NCBI RefSeq assembly: GCF_032854445.1
Contig: NC_088307.1
Span: forward strand, 17,992,017 to 18,056,016
Length of the DNA: 64,000 bases
Source: Liolophura sinensis
Lineage: Eukaryota; Mollusca; Polyplacophora; Chitonida; Chitonidae
Direction of reading: 5' to 3'
Shown here: positions 38,701 through 48,600 of the stretch, in pieces
How the letters are laid out: each line of letters opens with the position of its first letter
Numbering within the stretch: position 1 is the first letter of the stretch
Made by a program: the position numbers and the translations under genes
Notes under the pieces: generated by a model
Seen by the model: the letters and a program-made list of their open reading frames with translations, nothing else
Told to the model about the DNA's origin: nothing
The model's database searches: none

Positions 38701-41700
38701 ATTCCCATATCCCTTTGCATTTTGTTCATTTTTTTGAAGTTTTTGAAACTTCGATATAGTCTGAAAAAATCGATCATCTGATTTCAGACTAACTTACTCA
38801 TTTATTTATTTTTTAGATTGCATGTTTAATGCCATACTGAAGAGTTCTTACATTTGTGCAATGAAGAAAACCAAAGTGTCTGGAGGAAACTGGAGAGCCT
38901 GGAGGAAATCAGAGCGTCTGAGGGAAAGCAGAGTGTCTGTAGTAAACCACTGATCTTTGCAATTGACAGGTTAGGCAACTTTCTCATCTGACATATGTCG
39001 TACTGGTTCAGTGGAGACAAGTGCGGATAAACAACATGCAAGACTACACAACACAGTGTCATGAACTATCTCACTCCACAAAGGTTTCAAGCACAATGAA
39101 AGCAAGGGAATCTTAAAAAAAATTCTGTCCAAGAACAGCTGACTAAGTGACTGGAAGACAAGAAAAATTGTTAAAGGATATTAGAATCAGCTGTTACCCG
39201 TGTGTCTGGCTTGAAGAATCCTTCCTTTACCCACCAGTCATACCATGCAGCCTCCACATACAGGGGACTGTATCCAGTTGGTAAAGGGCAGTTGGTATCT
39301 ACAGGCACATGATGTTATAGTATTTATTTATTTATTTATTTATTTATTTATTTGACTGTTAAATAGCACACTCAATCAATTTTTCACTCACATGACGAGT
39401 AAGTCATGTCAGTTTTATGGGCAATAGTGAGTGAGTGAGTGAGTGAGTGAGTGCTTGGGGTTTAACATCGTACTCAACAATTTTTCAGTCATATGACGAC
39501 GAAGGAATCATTAGAGCGTAAGTGATGTGCCTCCTTGTTGCAGGACGGATTTCCACTGCTCTTTTATCTAGTGCTGCTTCACTGAGACGATTTACTGAAG
39601 GCAACTAAGCCGCCCTGCCTGAGCTATTTACTGAAACGGGTCAACCATTCATTGCACCATCCCCTTCATGCTGAACACCAAGTGAGGAAATTACAACTTC
39701 CTCATTTAAAGTCATGTGACTCGACCCAGGATTGACCCTGGATCTATCGCCCCCGAAGTGGACGCTCTACCAACTGTGCTATCCTGGCCAGTTTATGGGT
39801 TATACATGCTGTTGACTTATGATACTTTTTCAGCAATTTTAGGTCCGTGAAAAGATCAAGAAAAAGATTCAATATCTAGATAATATCTAATTTAACTTAA
39901 AAAGCTCAACCAGTGAAAAAGAGGCCAACAAACTCCGGATTATCTAGAAAAATACCTCAAACAGCCACTTGGCCTTGGGCTTTCAAGGGGTTATCACATT
40001 AAATTTTGCAGGACAAACAAACAAAAATAGTGCTTTTCACAACCAGTTTTATTCAAACAAAAACTGTTTTGTGTGTGTGTATATATAAGCATATGAACAG
40101 ATGTGGGGATCCAGTCTTGTATGAGGATTACATTTAGATTAGCTCTTAAGAAGAATAAATAAAGTAGGGTTTTACCATCTGAAATATGAGAGCACAGAAC
40201 TCTGGTGTGTATACAGAATTTGAAAACTCAAGATCTCACAAAGGAATCTTCTCCTAAGACCATATGCCATTGAATTTACCTTTCTTTTCTCCTTTAGGTG
40301 TTTTCACATCATAGGTAACAACATCCTTTTCTCGTGACGGTTTGTTCACCTTTGTTTTCTTTGAAGAATCCTACAATACAGGTATTCAGACTCAACATGA
40401 AGCTCATTTAACACTTCAAAACATGCCAAAATTGACCGTATACATGATGACAGTTTGCACAGTTCTGCTCAAATATTTTATAAAAATACTGATGATCGCG
40501 GAGAAAACTTTGTGTTTTTAAGTAAAAACGGTTTCGTTTAAAATTTGGTCCTCTTCGGTCATAAATGGGAAGGTCTGCGAGCAACCTGCTGATGGTTGTG
40601 GGTTTCCCCTGGGCTCTGCCCGGTTTCCTCCTACCATAATTCTGGCACCCGCTGTATAAGTGAAATATTCTCGAGTACTGTGTAAAACACCAATCAAATT
40701 AATAAATAAACATGCCAAAATTCTTACTTTTGTGGTTTTGCAGCAAGTTTGAGCCTGTTTGTGAGCCTTCGGTAACAGCAAGTTTATGTTTATAACCATG
40801 TATTTATGTATTTATTCATTCATTTAATTGTTTGAAGTTTTACGCCGCTATCAAGAATATTTCACTTATACCATGGCACCCAGCATTATGGTGGGAAGAA
40901 ACCATGCGGCAACCCATAATCATCCACATGCCCCGACAGGAGCTGGGCTTGAACTTACAGCAGATACATTAGTAAGAGGCTCCTGAATCATTGTGCTGTG
41001 TTAGCATGCTAACCACTCAGCCACAGAGACCCCTGTATATTTCATTATGATTCTAAGTTTCTTGAATGAATGATGAAAGAATTACAAGCCTTTACGTATC
41101 ATTAAATGTGAGACAAACACATTTACGTATGTATAAGCCAGCTGATATTTGTAGCCACCTGAGTTAGTAGTCATGGAGTGGGGTAATTTTCATTTCAAGC
41201 AACGCAGTTGCGAGATATGGTGTGAAACACCCCCCATATGTACAGGGTATGTGATAAAGAACATTTATCGTCCTTTACACGCCTGTTAAAACTCTTCACA
41301 AACTTCGTGTTGCTTACCCCACTCTGCAATTATATGTGGTACTGAATGACATAAGGCCACTTGTTTTATTTTCGAAGGAGTCAACCCTTGCAAATCGATG
41401 GGAAATTGTGCCTCTGTCCCCAAGGTGAAATGTCAACCTGCTCACAGTGACAGATCGTTTGTAAAATGAGGCAAGGGCCTCAGGGATTCGCTCAGGGATA
41501 GCAAAATCGGCTTTTTACCCTACTTTTACCTTTTGATAAAACAAAAAGGATACATCATATCACTCTAATTTTTCCCACACATGTCCTTAAGTAATTGCAC
41601 TTCACATTCCAGTAAGTTTTACTTGTTTTTCTGCATGAAAAAAAATTACACTTCACTGCTACACCGAAGTGGGACGATTTCCTATCTAGTTGCAAGGGGT

Positions 41701-42415
41701 CCTTTCTGCAGCATTTGCAGGGTGAAGGGAGTTGACAATAAAACCAGATTTCCTGAAAGTTTGCTGCTGATCATGCTGACACCTCTGACAACTCTAATAT
41801 TCCTCAACCTTTTCGCATATGAAAAGATCAAGAATCAGTGCAATTTTTGCCCATTTTAATTGGATTTTGGAGACAAAACTACACTGGCTGGATTGGCCAG
41901 ATTCAGGGCTTCACAAAAAGTGTAACTGTATGTGTCAGTGAAGAATAATGCCTTCAGAATATGTTCGAATGAACACCTACCAACCATGCGAAAAGGTTGA
42001 AGAATTACAGTACCGGTACCTAAATGTAGGGAAGACAAAATAATCTACATAATGAATGCATTTCTGAAAGCTGAATATTGGTTTATGGCTAAGTCTCAAT
42101 GACATTTGCCTGTGTTGTCTGTGAGAAATGAAACGATCTTGATTGTCGATGTGTGACAGAAGCCGGCCCACGCTTATCTGTGATGACACTGTTGGCACAA
42201 CGACCCGCTCGGGGCAACTGTACTGACGCCAGTTCAAAGTTATCGTTTTTGTTTAACAAGCGAGAAAGTGAGGCAGTATAACTCGAGTGTCGTATTCCAC
42301 ACTGTATGCTTCGGTATGCATTGGGATTAAAGCATATATGGTGTCGTCTGCTCTTAAAATACTTGATTTTATGCCGAAAGTACAGAAATCTCATGACACT
42401 CCAGGAGGCTGACAT
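18773..42415 (-). CDS. VARS2: Valyl-tRNA synthetase, mitochondrial type (VARS2-like)
   Basis: Class I synthetase that charges tRNA-Val, here probably in mitochondria. Exons in transcript order: 42415-42224 (tentative), 40370-40280, 39298-39198, 38527-38415, 37833-37669, 37020-36939, 35490-35371, 35162-35054, 34278-34099, 32734-32610, 30842-30739, 30188-30107, 29721-29645, 27671-27605, 26915-26810, 26131-26061, 25850-25725, 25215-25111, 23766-23619, 23458-23331, 21636-21481, 20840-20634, 19846-19735, 19483-19305, 18916-18773. Every junction I checked is GT..AG and keeps frame, giving about 1,030 codons; human VARS2 is about 1,060 aa. HIGH box is HLGH (residues 150-153) and KMSKS is 651-655. 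VARS2-like rather than cytosolic-like residues include [15 protein letters not shown] and SVKPVLW. There is no GST-like N-terminal domain. The final exon after 18773 is missing from my model. Confidence 0.9.
19168..19215 (+). repeat. SINE A tail scrap
   Basis: GACTGCCATTGTGTAAGTG and AAATATACTC only. Confidence 0.4.
19898..20380. repeat. 25-bp minisatellite interrupted by a SINE
   Basis: Unit CATCCATGACCACCTGCTTA plus TGTAA; about five copies precede 20019 and four follow 20293. It lies in a VARS2 intron. Confidence 0.9.
20020..20292 (+). mobile_element. SINE A, full length, inside the minisatellite
   Basis: Complete head (CCTCCGTGGCTCAGTCGG) and tail ending in a long poly-A. ACCTGCTTATG at its 5' side is repeated directly after the poly-A, out of step with the 25-bp period, as expected for a target duplication. 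Confidence 0.93.
21148..21289 (-). repeat. SINE A 3' part
   Basis: TTATTTGATTGGTGTTTTACG through GCAGATTGCTGGTAAGCC in a VARS2 intron. Confidence 0.8.
22118..23042. repeat. Dispersed element FG, copy split by a SINE B
   Basis: The left part (GAAACGCTTGGTATTTATTTC, TTTCTTCTTGGGG) matches 50689-50830 and the right part (GGGGTTATTAAGAAAT, AATTTCAGGGCTTCATAAAA) matches 50960-51140 and 41790-42015. No coding capacity. It lies in a VARS2 intron. Confidence 0.65.
22307..22664 (-). mobile_element. SINE B nested in element FG
   Basis: Starts (GTGA)n then GCTTAGGGTTTAACGTCG; the minus-strand head reads GCACAGTTGGTAGAGCGTCT. AGATGTCAAGA at 22296-22306 and AGCTGTCAAGA at 22665-22675 are the likely target duplication. 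Confidence 0.9.
23894..24116. repeat. 22-bp minisatellite, about 10 copies
   Basis: Unit GCAGTTCAAACACAGGGCCC plus CA with an ACACTTC variant. A 22-bp period leaves all three forward frames open by chance. It lies in a VARS2 intron. Confidence 0.92.
24767..25053 (-). repeat. Two SINE A fragments
   Basis: 24767-24812 is a tail only; 24898-25053 runs from (TTTA)n to GCTAACTCCCTTGGCCACAG with an internal deletion of the B-box side. Confidence 0.75.
25111..27671 (-). CDS. VARS2: VARS2 C-terminal catalytic half with KMSKS loop
   Basis: Exons 27671-27605, 26915-26810, 26131-26061, 25850-25725 and 25215-25111. They encode [53 protein letters not shown] and [25 protein letters not shown] is the class I ATP-stabilising loop; its lysines and serines are all present. 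Confidence 0.92.
25232..25385. repeat. 41-bp minisatellite, about 4 copies
   Basis: Unit TGAGAAGTAACACATGAAAA followed by CCAGTTACAGTTACACAAAGT, starting 17 bp outside the KMSKS exon. A (CACT)n run follows at 25529-25560. Confidence 0.9.
26211..26437 (+). repeat. SINE A, 5'-truncated
   Basis: Starts at GTAATGACCCAGGAGCC, keeps the B box (GTGAGTTCAAGTCCAGC) and the (AAAT)n end. Confidence 0.88.
26645..26768 (-). repeat. SINE C head fragment
   Basis: On the minus strand it reads CCTAATGGTAAGTCTGTCCG then AGACCCAGGCTGGGTCATGC, the tRNA-like head of the family seen at 55443. Confidence 0.65.
27213..27362 (-). repeat. SINE A-related subfamily (A2)
   Basis: ATTGCTATTTTACGCCATATT, then TGGGTGGAGGAAATTGAG, CTCCTGACTGAAAGTCACAG and AGAGCTGGATTTGAAC. 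Similar pieces are at 33640-33845, 37295-37385, 38795-38960 and 60955-61090. Confidence 0.6.
27985..28045 (+). repeat. Diverged SINE A-like tail
   Basis: TGACTGCCATCTGACAAGTG and AAATACTTGAGTATGGCATTG. Confidence 0.5.
29141..29391 (+). mobile_element. SINE A with 12-bp target duplication and A-box deletion
   Basis: CCTCCGTGGTTAGCGCGCTAG lacks the CTCAGTCGG part of the A box. AAAACATATATG lies at 29129-29140 and 29392-29403. The poly-A tail replaces (AAAT)n. Confidence 0.92.
29645..37020 (-). CDS. VARS2: VARS2 editing (CP1) domain and return to the catalytic core
   Basis: Exons 37020-36939, 35490-35371, 35162-35054, 34278-34099, 32734-32610, 30842-30739, 30188-30107 and 29721-29645. They carry the CP1 blocks [17 protein letters not shown] and [19 protein letters not shown], where ValRS enzymes hydrolyse mischarged Thr-tRNA-Val. 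The Asp-rich AHDHKDYD block is intact. [20 protein letters not shown] and [18 protein letters not shown] then lead back to the core. Confidence 0.9.
30169..30503 (-). repeat. 42-bp minisatellite made of the VARS2 3' splice site, 8 copies
   Basis: On the minus strand each unit reads TTCTTATTTCAG and then CCATTCTCATGATGTAATAG. The copy next to the exon (acceptor at 30190-30189) is the one that fits VARS2. Unit starts are 30169, 30210, 30252, 30294, 30336, 30378, 30420 and 30462: one step of 41, six of 42. All copies keep AG. Confidence 0.9.
31604..31872 (+). mobile_element. SINE A, full length, 12-bp target duplication
   Basis: Head CCTCCATGGCTCAGTTGG, tail (AAAT)n; ATTCTCCATGTC at 31592-31603 and 31873-31884. 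Confidence 0.93.
32230..32498 (+). mobile_element. SINE A, full length, 13-bp target duplication
   Basis: Head CCTCTGTGGCTCAGTTGG; TAAGTTTGTCATG at 32217-32229 and 32499-32511. It lies in the same VARS2 intron as the 31604 copy. Confidence 0.93.
32935..33500 (-). repeat. SINE A 3' half with 129-bp tandem triplication
   Basis: After one reversed SINE A copy, a 129-bp unit (start TGACATGGGATATACATATT; contains CAGCATTATGGTGGGAGGAA) repeats with starts at 33071, 33200 and 33329. Because 129 is divisible by three, a forward frame stays open for 225 codons; it is not a gene. Confidence 0.9.
35745..35905 (-). repeat. SINE A 3' half
   Basis: TTATTTGATTGGTGTTTTATG through CGCAGAATGCTGCAGACC. Confidence 0.8.
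36120..36640. repeat. About 62-bp minisatellite ending in an inverted unit
   Basis: Unit GTAGTACAGTCGTTGTACTC then GGGACCCTGTC and GTGCCGCAGTCCTACTGTTG, about six copies from 36187; some lack the central block. Bases 36566-36640 are one unit in reverse complement (CAGTAGGGCTGCAGCACAAC, GAGTCCCGAGAACAACGACT). It lies in a VARS2 intron. Confidence 0.85.
37396..37537 (-). repeat. SINE A 3' half
   Basis: CGATTGGTGTTTTACGCTG through TCTGCAGGTTGCTGCAAGACC. Confidence 0.8.
37669..40370 (-). CDS. VARS2: VARS2 N-terminal catalytic (Rossmann) part with HIGH motif
   Basis: Four exons (40370-40280, 39298-39198, 38527-38415, 37833-37669) encode [15 protein letters not shown], then [35 protein letters not shown] and [22 protein letters not shown] is the ATP-binding HIGH signature, and AGIATQ is a conserved ValRS/IleRS block. 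Exon phases 0/1/0/2/2 are consistent throughout. Confidence 0.92.
38243..38388 (+). mobile_element. SINE A, 5'-truncated, with 12-bp target duplication
   Basis: Begins mid-element (GGTCTGCCAACAACCTGTGG). CACTGTCTTAAA flanks it at 38231-38242 and 38389-38400, so the truncation happened at insertion. Confidence 0.92.
39425..39795 (-). mobile_element. SINE B copy
   Basis: (GTGA)n, GCTTGGGGTTTAACATCGTAC; minus-strand head GCACAGTTGGTAGAGCGTCC and GGTCAATCCTGGGTCGAGTC. A similar TTTATGGG flanks both sides. Confidence 0.9.
40550..40710 (+). repeat. SINE A, 5'-truncated
   Basis: From TGGGAAGGTCTGCGAGCAAC to the ACACCAATCAAATTAATAAA end. Confidence 0.82.
40799..41033 (-). repeat. SINE A, internally deleted
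   Basis: Tail AAGTTTTACGCCGCTATCAAG, head GCATGCTAACCACTCAGCCAC; it lies in the first VARS2 intron. Confidence 0.8.
41790..42015. repeat. Element FG, right part
   Basis: AATATTCCTCAACCTTTTCGC, GATTTTGGAGACAAAACTACA and TCAGGGCTTCACAAAAAGTG match 22830-23042. A reversed scrap lies at 44525-44600. Confidence 0.65.
42224..42415 (-). CDS. VARS2: VARS2 exon 1: probable mitochondrial targeting segment
   Basis: From the ATG at 42415 the frame encodes a start rich in R, K, S, H and aromatics, with no acidic residue in the first 57 codons ([20 protein letters not shown], later [15 protein letters not shown]), which is typical of a mitochondrial presequence. The donor is inferred at TCA|GTACAG (exon end 42224), giving 64 codons in phase 0 with the next exon. 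The frame stays open to 42089, so a later donor is possible. There is no transcript evidence, so the boundary is uncertain. Confidence 0.5.
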
Positions 42416-42621
42416 TTTGGCTAGCCAATTTACGGCAGTTGTAACTCAAATTGGTGGTTCACTTAACCTACATACCTATCTCTAGCTACAGCCCAATGAA
42501 AATTAAATATTCATTGTTTTACACCAAACATTGTTTCAAAATCTCTGAAAGCTGGTATTATTTGTAAAATTTTTATTTTACGACATCCGACAATAAGAGC
42601 TCTTTTGATTGTGAGGTGAAA
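42416..42621. promoter_or_regulatory. Probable bidirectional promoter VARS2/GTF2H4
   Basis: Only 206 bp separate the two opposed start codons. The interval has CCAAT at 42425-42429 and 42493-42497 and a reverse CCAAT at 42450-42454; no clear TATA box stands out. Shared use by both housekeeping genes is inferred from geometry, and it depends on the tentative VARS2 exon 1. Confidence 0.5.
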
Positions 42622-45600
42622 ATGTTAACCAAGATGTCGGCTGCTGCCGCGAGCACGGGGACATTAAACTGTAAGAATTTGTATTCGTATTTGCGTAGCT
42701 TGTCCCCGCTCGTGCTCGATAAGCTGTACAGTCATCCAGCAACATGTCTGGCAGTCTTCAGGTTCGATATTTTTAATTTTTTTCTCACGTATCCGATCTC
42801 TCAACAGATTGTTTGTGACATCTTGACCGGCTTCCACAGTCTAAACTGTTCTTCAAAATTAGATAATTGCCCCAACGTCAGCTTTTGCAAAGTTTTGTTG
42901 AGCTAAGGATAGCCTCAAACCAATGCTAAAAAGTACCTTAACATATTTCACGAGGGCAGGTAACTGTAGAAGATTTTCAAATGGAGCACTCTCTGATGTT
43001 GGATTGAAAATTGCCCAAATAGACCCCAACTCCTTTTTTTTTATACTGGTCCAAGCAGCTTGGAGTTTCGACACCAACTGTGTTAATTTCATACTCATCG
43101 AGGGTCCAGGCCGATTCTCTTTGCTAAATAAGAGACACCAACCTAAAGACCCACCGCACTGCCACCATATGTCCCTACTCGATTTAAAATAGATTTATTA
43201 TAGCCACAAAGGCTTCCACGATACATGCTTCTCAACCACTGCTGCCATGCTGAGCAGCTATGTGCATGTCCTGCTTCATAGTGGAGCAGTGGGAAGATGG
43301 CGGCATACAGTGGAAGCATTCATGGCTATAGTAAATCTATTCGAAAATGAGTAGGGACATATGGTGGCGGTGCAGTGGGTGAGGAAAGGAGGTCTTTAGG
43401 TTGGTGTTTTTTTATTTACCTGAGACCTGTTCAACAGCAAAGAGAATCAGTCTGGACCTTTGTAGAGTATGAAATTAACATTGTAAGCATCAAGACTCCA
43501 ACAATGCTAAGCCAATATAAGAAAAGGAGTTGGAGTCTTTCAGGGCTAGTTTGAAAACCAACCATACACGAAAACATGTGTTTAAAAGTTACACCTCAAA
43601 AGTGGATCTCTTGAGTGTCACCCCTCTCAAATTTATTTGCTTTCAAAGATAGCAGGTAGGATTAGTGTCAGGAATGTTATTTGGACAGAAACATTGACTG
43701 AGACTGACCAAAAGTTAGAAGCCATCTGAGTAAATACTGTATTGAACAAAGACATCTGTACTAGAAATGTTTGGCAGGATTACACAAATTTCAATCAAAG
43801 AAAATTCTCAAAATCAAATAGCTGGAAAGAGGCACAAGTTCAACCACAAGACTCTTCAATCTTCAAGTTAAATCCCAGTCTTGGACAGGAAATTTGTAGA
43901 TTCATTTGCTCTCCTGGCTCCTGGTGAAAATAAGCTGTCAATGGTGCCTGTGGAGACATTGTCACAGTCTTTTTATGGAAGATCACTTGTCTTACAACAG
44001 TATGGTACATTACATATCGGAAAACGCAGCAGTAACATGTTAAAGGTTGCTGGTTTACCCCAAGCACTTTTCATCTGATTTTTAGGGAAAAAAAGACTTT
44101 TTCATTTTTTTCCATTTAATTTCTTGTAAAAATAATTACGTCTATCATTTTATTTAAATGTGATCAATTTCTGATTTATTTATTCATTTATTATTTTCAG
44201 AGAGTTACCCGAGCTGGCGAGGCTGTATGTGATGAGAATCCTGTTTGTGGAGCAGCCAGTCCCTCAGGCAGTTGTCTCCCTTTGGGTCGATAATCATTAT
44301 CAAGAGTAAATAAAGAACTACTTTTTGCCATAAAACAGAACGACAGGACATTGTTTGAATGCACAGCTTTGTGGTTGAAAGCCATTGGATTTAGAAATGA
44401 ATATTAGAAGGCAATATAAGTAGTCTTAAGAAGCTTTTAGCTATGATTGGGTGGTTTACAAAGTGATTTTTTTAGCTTATCATACTGTATTATCTCTATA
44501 CTCAAAACCATGGTCAAGCCTTCCAAGTGAGGGTATTATTCTGTGTAGATTAATAAATTGTTTGAAGCCCTGAAATTGGTTAACAAAGCCAGCATACTTT
44601 AGACTTCAAAATCAAATGAAAAAGACTCTGAAAATGGTTCTTTCTGTTCCACGTGCATCAAAGCTCAGGCACTCGTGTTTATCTTGATTTTATGGTGGCC
44701 ATGTTTTGTTTTTGTAACAAGCTTCGTAAGGCCAGCCAACATATGTCAATGCTACACATGTATTGCACATGTATGTCTTGTTTTTGGTAGGGAGCACCGT
44801 ATGGCCAGCAAGCAGCTGTCTGATTTACATGTGTGGCAGGAGCAGCCTATTCCAGGGGGCATGCCAGGCTGGATCCTGAAAAATACATACAGGAAGAACC
44901 TCAAGGTGGCCCTGTTAGGAGGGTGGGTCATTTGAGTGAGAGATCTCACTGCCATAAATAGAGGCCATTAAGTCAAATCAAACAGCCAACCGTGTGTGTG
45001 ATGTTTATTGCTACCAAGCATGTTTTTAAAGGGACTAGTAGCAAGATGAAAAGGCTGCTCATTCCTGTCATTTTGGCCATTGTAATAATCATTCAGTGAT
45101 TCTTAACATTTTATTAACATTTATTTCAAATAAATGTCCCACAAAATAAGAAAGATTATTGTGAAAGTTAATTGATGAGTTGTATTATATGTTATAATAA
45201 AGGAGTTTCGAGTCAAACTCTTTTATTGTTAAAAGTAAAATTAGTCCTACTGTATCATGTGACTTGTAAAAAATGTTTAGCAACCTTTGTTGACATAAAT
45301 TTACTGATCACCTGTCTCCCCATGTTCCAAAGGTACACAACACCTCTTTCCTTTAGGATCTTTTCAAATTTTATCAGTTCTCTCCATTGTTTCACTACTC
45401 TAAATTACTTTTTGTGAAACTTTTTTCAGATACCCATGTTAAAGTAAAGTTAAAAGTTACCTAACATTTTGACAGTTGACATAATACATTCAGATTTTTT
45501 TTTACTTTTAGAGATAAAACAGTTCATACTTGAAACTCACCTGTTGGTTTTACTCCACCTGCTGCTTGTTATTGTGTTTTTAGGGGCTCTCCTTGGCTCG

Positions 45601-48600
45601 GGGGTGCTGTCCTAACAGCTGATAAATACGCCAAAGATATCCCATTTCTGGATTCTTATGCATTAGAAAGATGGGAGGTTTGTGGATTTGTCTTACCAAA
45701 AGTCATGTTAAAGGAAAATATAATTTTGTTTTAATGTTTAATTGTTAACCTTGCAAAGACTGTACACATTGTTCATGTGTGAGGGGTCTCCTGTAAGTCC
45801 CCTGTTAAAATCACCATACTAGGGTCGAGCTTCAGAGAAAATGTTACATGCATAAAGTGCACCCAGATGTACAAAGCAGGCGGACAGAAAATATGTACTA
45901 AATTTATTAACACCCAAATTCACATTAAGAAAAGCTATAAATGTATAGAGATATATGTAATGACTGTCAAGGTCTGCCAGCAACCTGCGGATAATCATGG
46001 ATGTCCCTTTGGCTTTGCCCTCGTTTCCTCCCACCATAATACTGGCCACTGCCGTAGAAGTAAAATATTTTTGAGTACGTCGTAAAACACCAATCAAATA
46101 AATAAATAAATAAATCAAAATCCTTGAGACAGTGTAAAACAAAAATGAAATCAGATAAAGAATGACTCATCAGAAATCAGATTTGTTGGCTGTAGAGTTT
46201 AATTCTAAAACATAAAATGTTTGGAATAATTGTACATAGGCAGTCAAATAAATAGGTGTTCTTATTCATATGATGTTTTGCTTACAGTGTGTGCTGAAAT
46301 TCATGGTGGGGACCAGTGAGGGTTCAGAAGGGGTGAGCCGCGATGTCGTGGAAATCCTCCTGCACTCAGGGCTCATGAAGGGGTGAATATTTCAATAGGC
46401 TGACTTACTTTTGAGACACTTGAATACCAAATTGGAAACATGATATGAGCTTGTAATTCTTAGTATACTAATACTGACATCACACCAATGTCAGAAGAAG
46501 AACTGTGTTGCTCATTCTGTTATCTCTTAACATGGTATGTCTTAACCTAAATGCTAAGAATGAACCAATCTAAAGCTGTAAAGTCTTTATTCCTATGACA
46601 TATTCCGACTTCAGGTTCATTGGTTTACTTTGTGGTAAAATAATGTGGAAAGTGTTTTACAGTTATGCAGATCAGGGGAGATAATTTTGTGCAGCGAGAT
46701 GAGCACTAAAGGGAGGTAACTGCATGTAGATGGTAAGATCATAAATTCAAACAAACCTGTCAGAAAGCTGAATGAAATCTTAAGACACAAAATTCTCGAT
46801 TTTCACTTGTATCTGCTTGAGAAATTGTTAAAACTTCCTTAATTGTGAGCAGTTTGTTGTGTGTTGTGTTCAATACTAGTCAACCTCTCGTGTTTTGTGC
46901 TGCAGAGAAGCATCAGAGCCAACCCCATCCATCACATCTTTGGGCTTCAGTTTCTCCTGATGGAGACAAGTCAGCAGGTCTGGTTCTTCATGTTACAGTA
47001 CTTGGACAATGTTGAGTGAGACAAAAGGGAGCAGAAAAACTTTTCTGTCAGTGTGCATCCATGTGCTTTGGTGCACCCTTGACTTGATATTACCAGCACA
47101 AAAGAGTTTTGATCTTAAAGTTCTAGCCCTACTGTGACTTAATATCAAAACGTTATTTGAGTATTCTGCATCTGCAGGCAAGTCTAAAAACAAATTTCAG
47201 ACCTTTTTCTATAAACCTAGAAAATCATCCAGTTTTGTTTTAAGGCAACACCATCTTTGTGTTTTATGGGACACTACAAAAGCTGAAAATGGAATAAAAA
47301 TGACAATTAAAATCTACCTTTTAACAGGAAAAATTGCTTGGATAGTTCACATTATTTTTGTTTTGATACCCTCCTTAAACAGTGAAAATAGGTTTATTCT
47401 GTCTGTAAAGCAATGATTTTTATATTTGGTTCATTTGATTGGTATTTTACGCCATATTCAAGGATATTTCTCTTATATGATGGCAGTCAGCATTGTGGTG
47501 GGAGGAAACCCCAAAACAATTTAAATTGGTGTAGCCTAATGTGTATTACCAGGAGTATGGGGAGCAATTTTTTCAAACCTTTTGAACTGAAGCTCAAACT
47601 CATTAAAAAAAGCCTACTGTGTAGCAGAGTGTGATGGAATGCAGTGTGTCCAGTGACTGCTCATTTTTGTCCTTACTGAAAACCTTCGTAGAGAATAAAT
47701 TTTAGTAAAGCTAAACCCTGATTGGACATAATAACCTATGACACTTTTGCTTTTTGGTAAGTTCTAATCATTTGTACATTTGCTGTTTTCCATATTTGGG
47801 TTACATATATGTTGATTTAATGACTGTCTCTTAGTCTGTGTAGTGTGAACTTGTTATCTCCTGAGCCAATCACACACATGTACCAGCGCACCTACATACA
47901 GAATTGTTCCTCTATGGGCGTACGTGGAAAGGTCAGCCAGCAGCCAGTGCAGGTCGTGGGGTTTTATCCCACTATAATGCTGGCTGCTGTCGTGTAGGTG
48001 AAATATTCTTGAATACGGCGTAAAATAAATAAATACATATATATGTACTGATCAAGGAGCTTGGGCAGAGTTGTCATTAACCACTAAAGCAGTTCTTTAA
48101 AAATGTATGATTGAGCTTTTTGTTTTCCTGATTTCAGACGAGAGGAATGGATCTAGTGGAATGTCTTTCATTTTTATTTCAACTCAGCTTTTCTACCTTA
48201 GGAAAGGTAAGTTGATGAACATGTCACTATGTTCATTTTGCTCCATGTACTCCGTGTAAGTTGAAGCCAAAATAATTTTTCAAATACTTAAATGTTATTG
48301 GCTGTTGAATGTGATTCCATTAGAGCATTTTGAGTATTTCTAGACCAGTGACATCTAATAAATAACAATGAACATGACTATCTAATTCTGCTTAAATCAT
48401 GGTGCTAGGTGGTGTGCACTTTGCTTCTCTTTAAGCATTTACATAAACGATTAGAATCAAACCCCAAGTCTAACTGAGGTAAATCGACGAGAGGCCGTAT
48501 TGAACCGGTTATGTCGCACTGTCGGCAATGTTTTACTTGTGAGTGTTTCACACCTTTTTATGCTACTGTGAAGTAGATTTAATAATAATTGAAATGATAA

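Noticed and set aside
40597..42223. Additional VARS2 N-terminal exon between exons 1 and 2
   Set aside because: No K/E-rich, phase-compatible segment with good splice sites was found; direct joining of the two exons is in frame.
42623..42906. GTF2H4 exon 1 extended to a stop at 42906
   Set aside because: Conserved p52 sequence stops exactly at the CTTCAG|GTTCG donor and resumes in phase at 44201.
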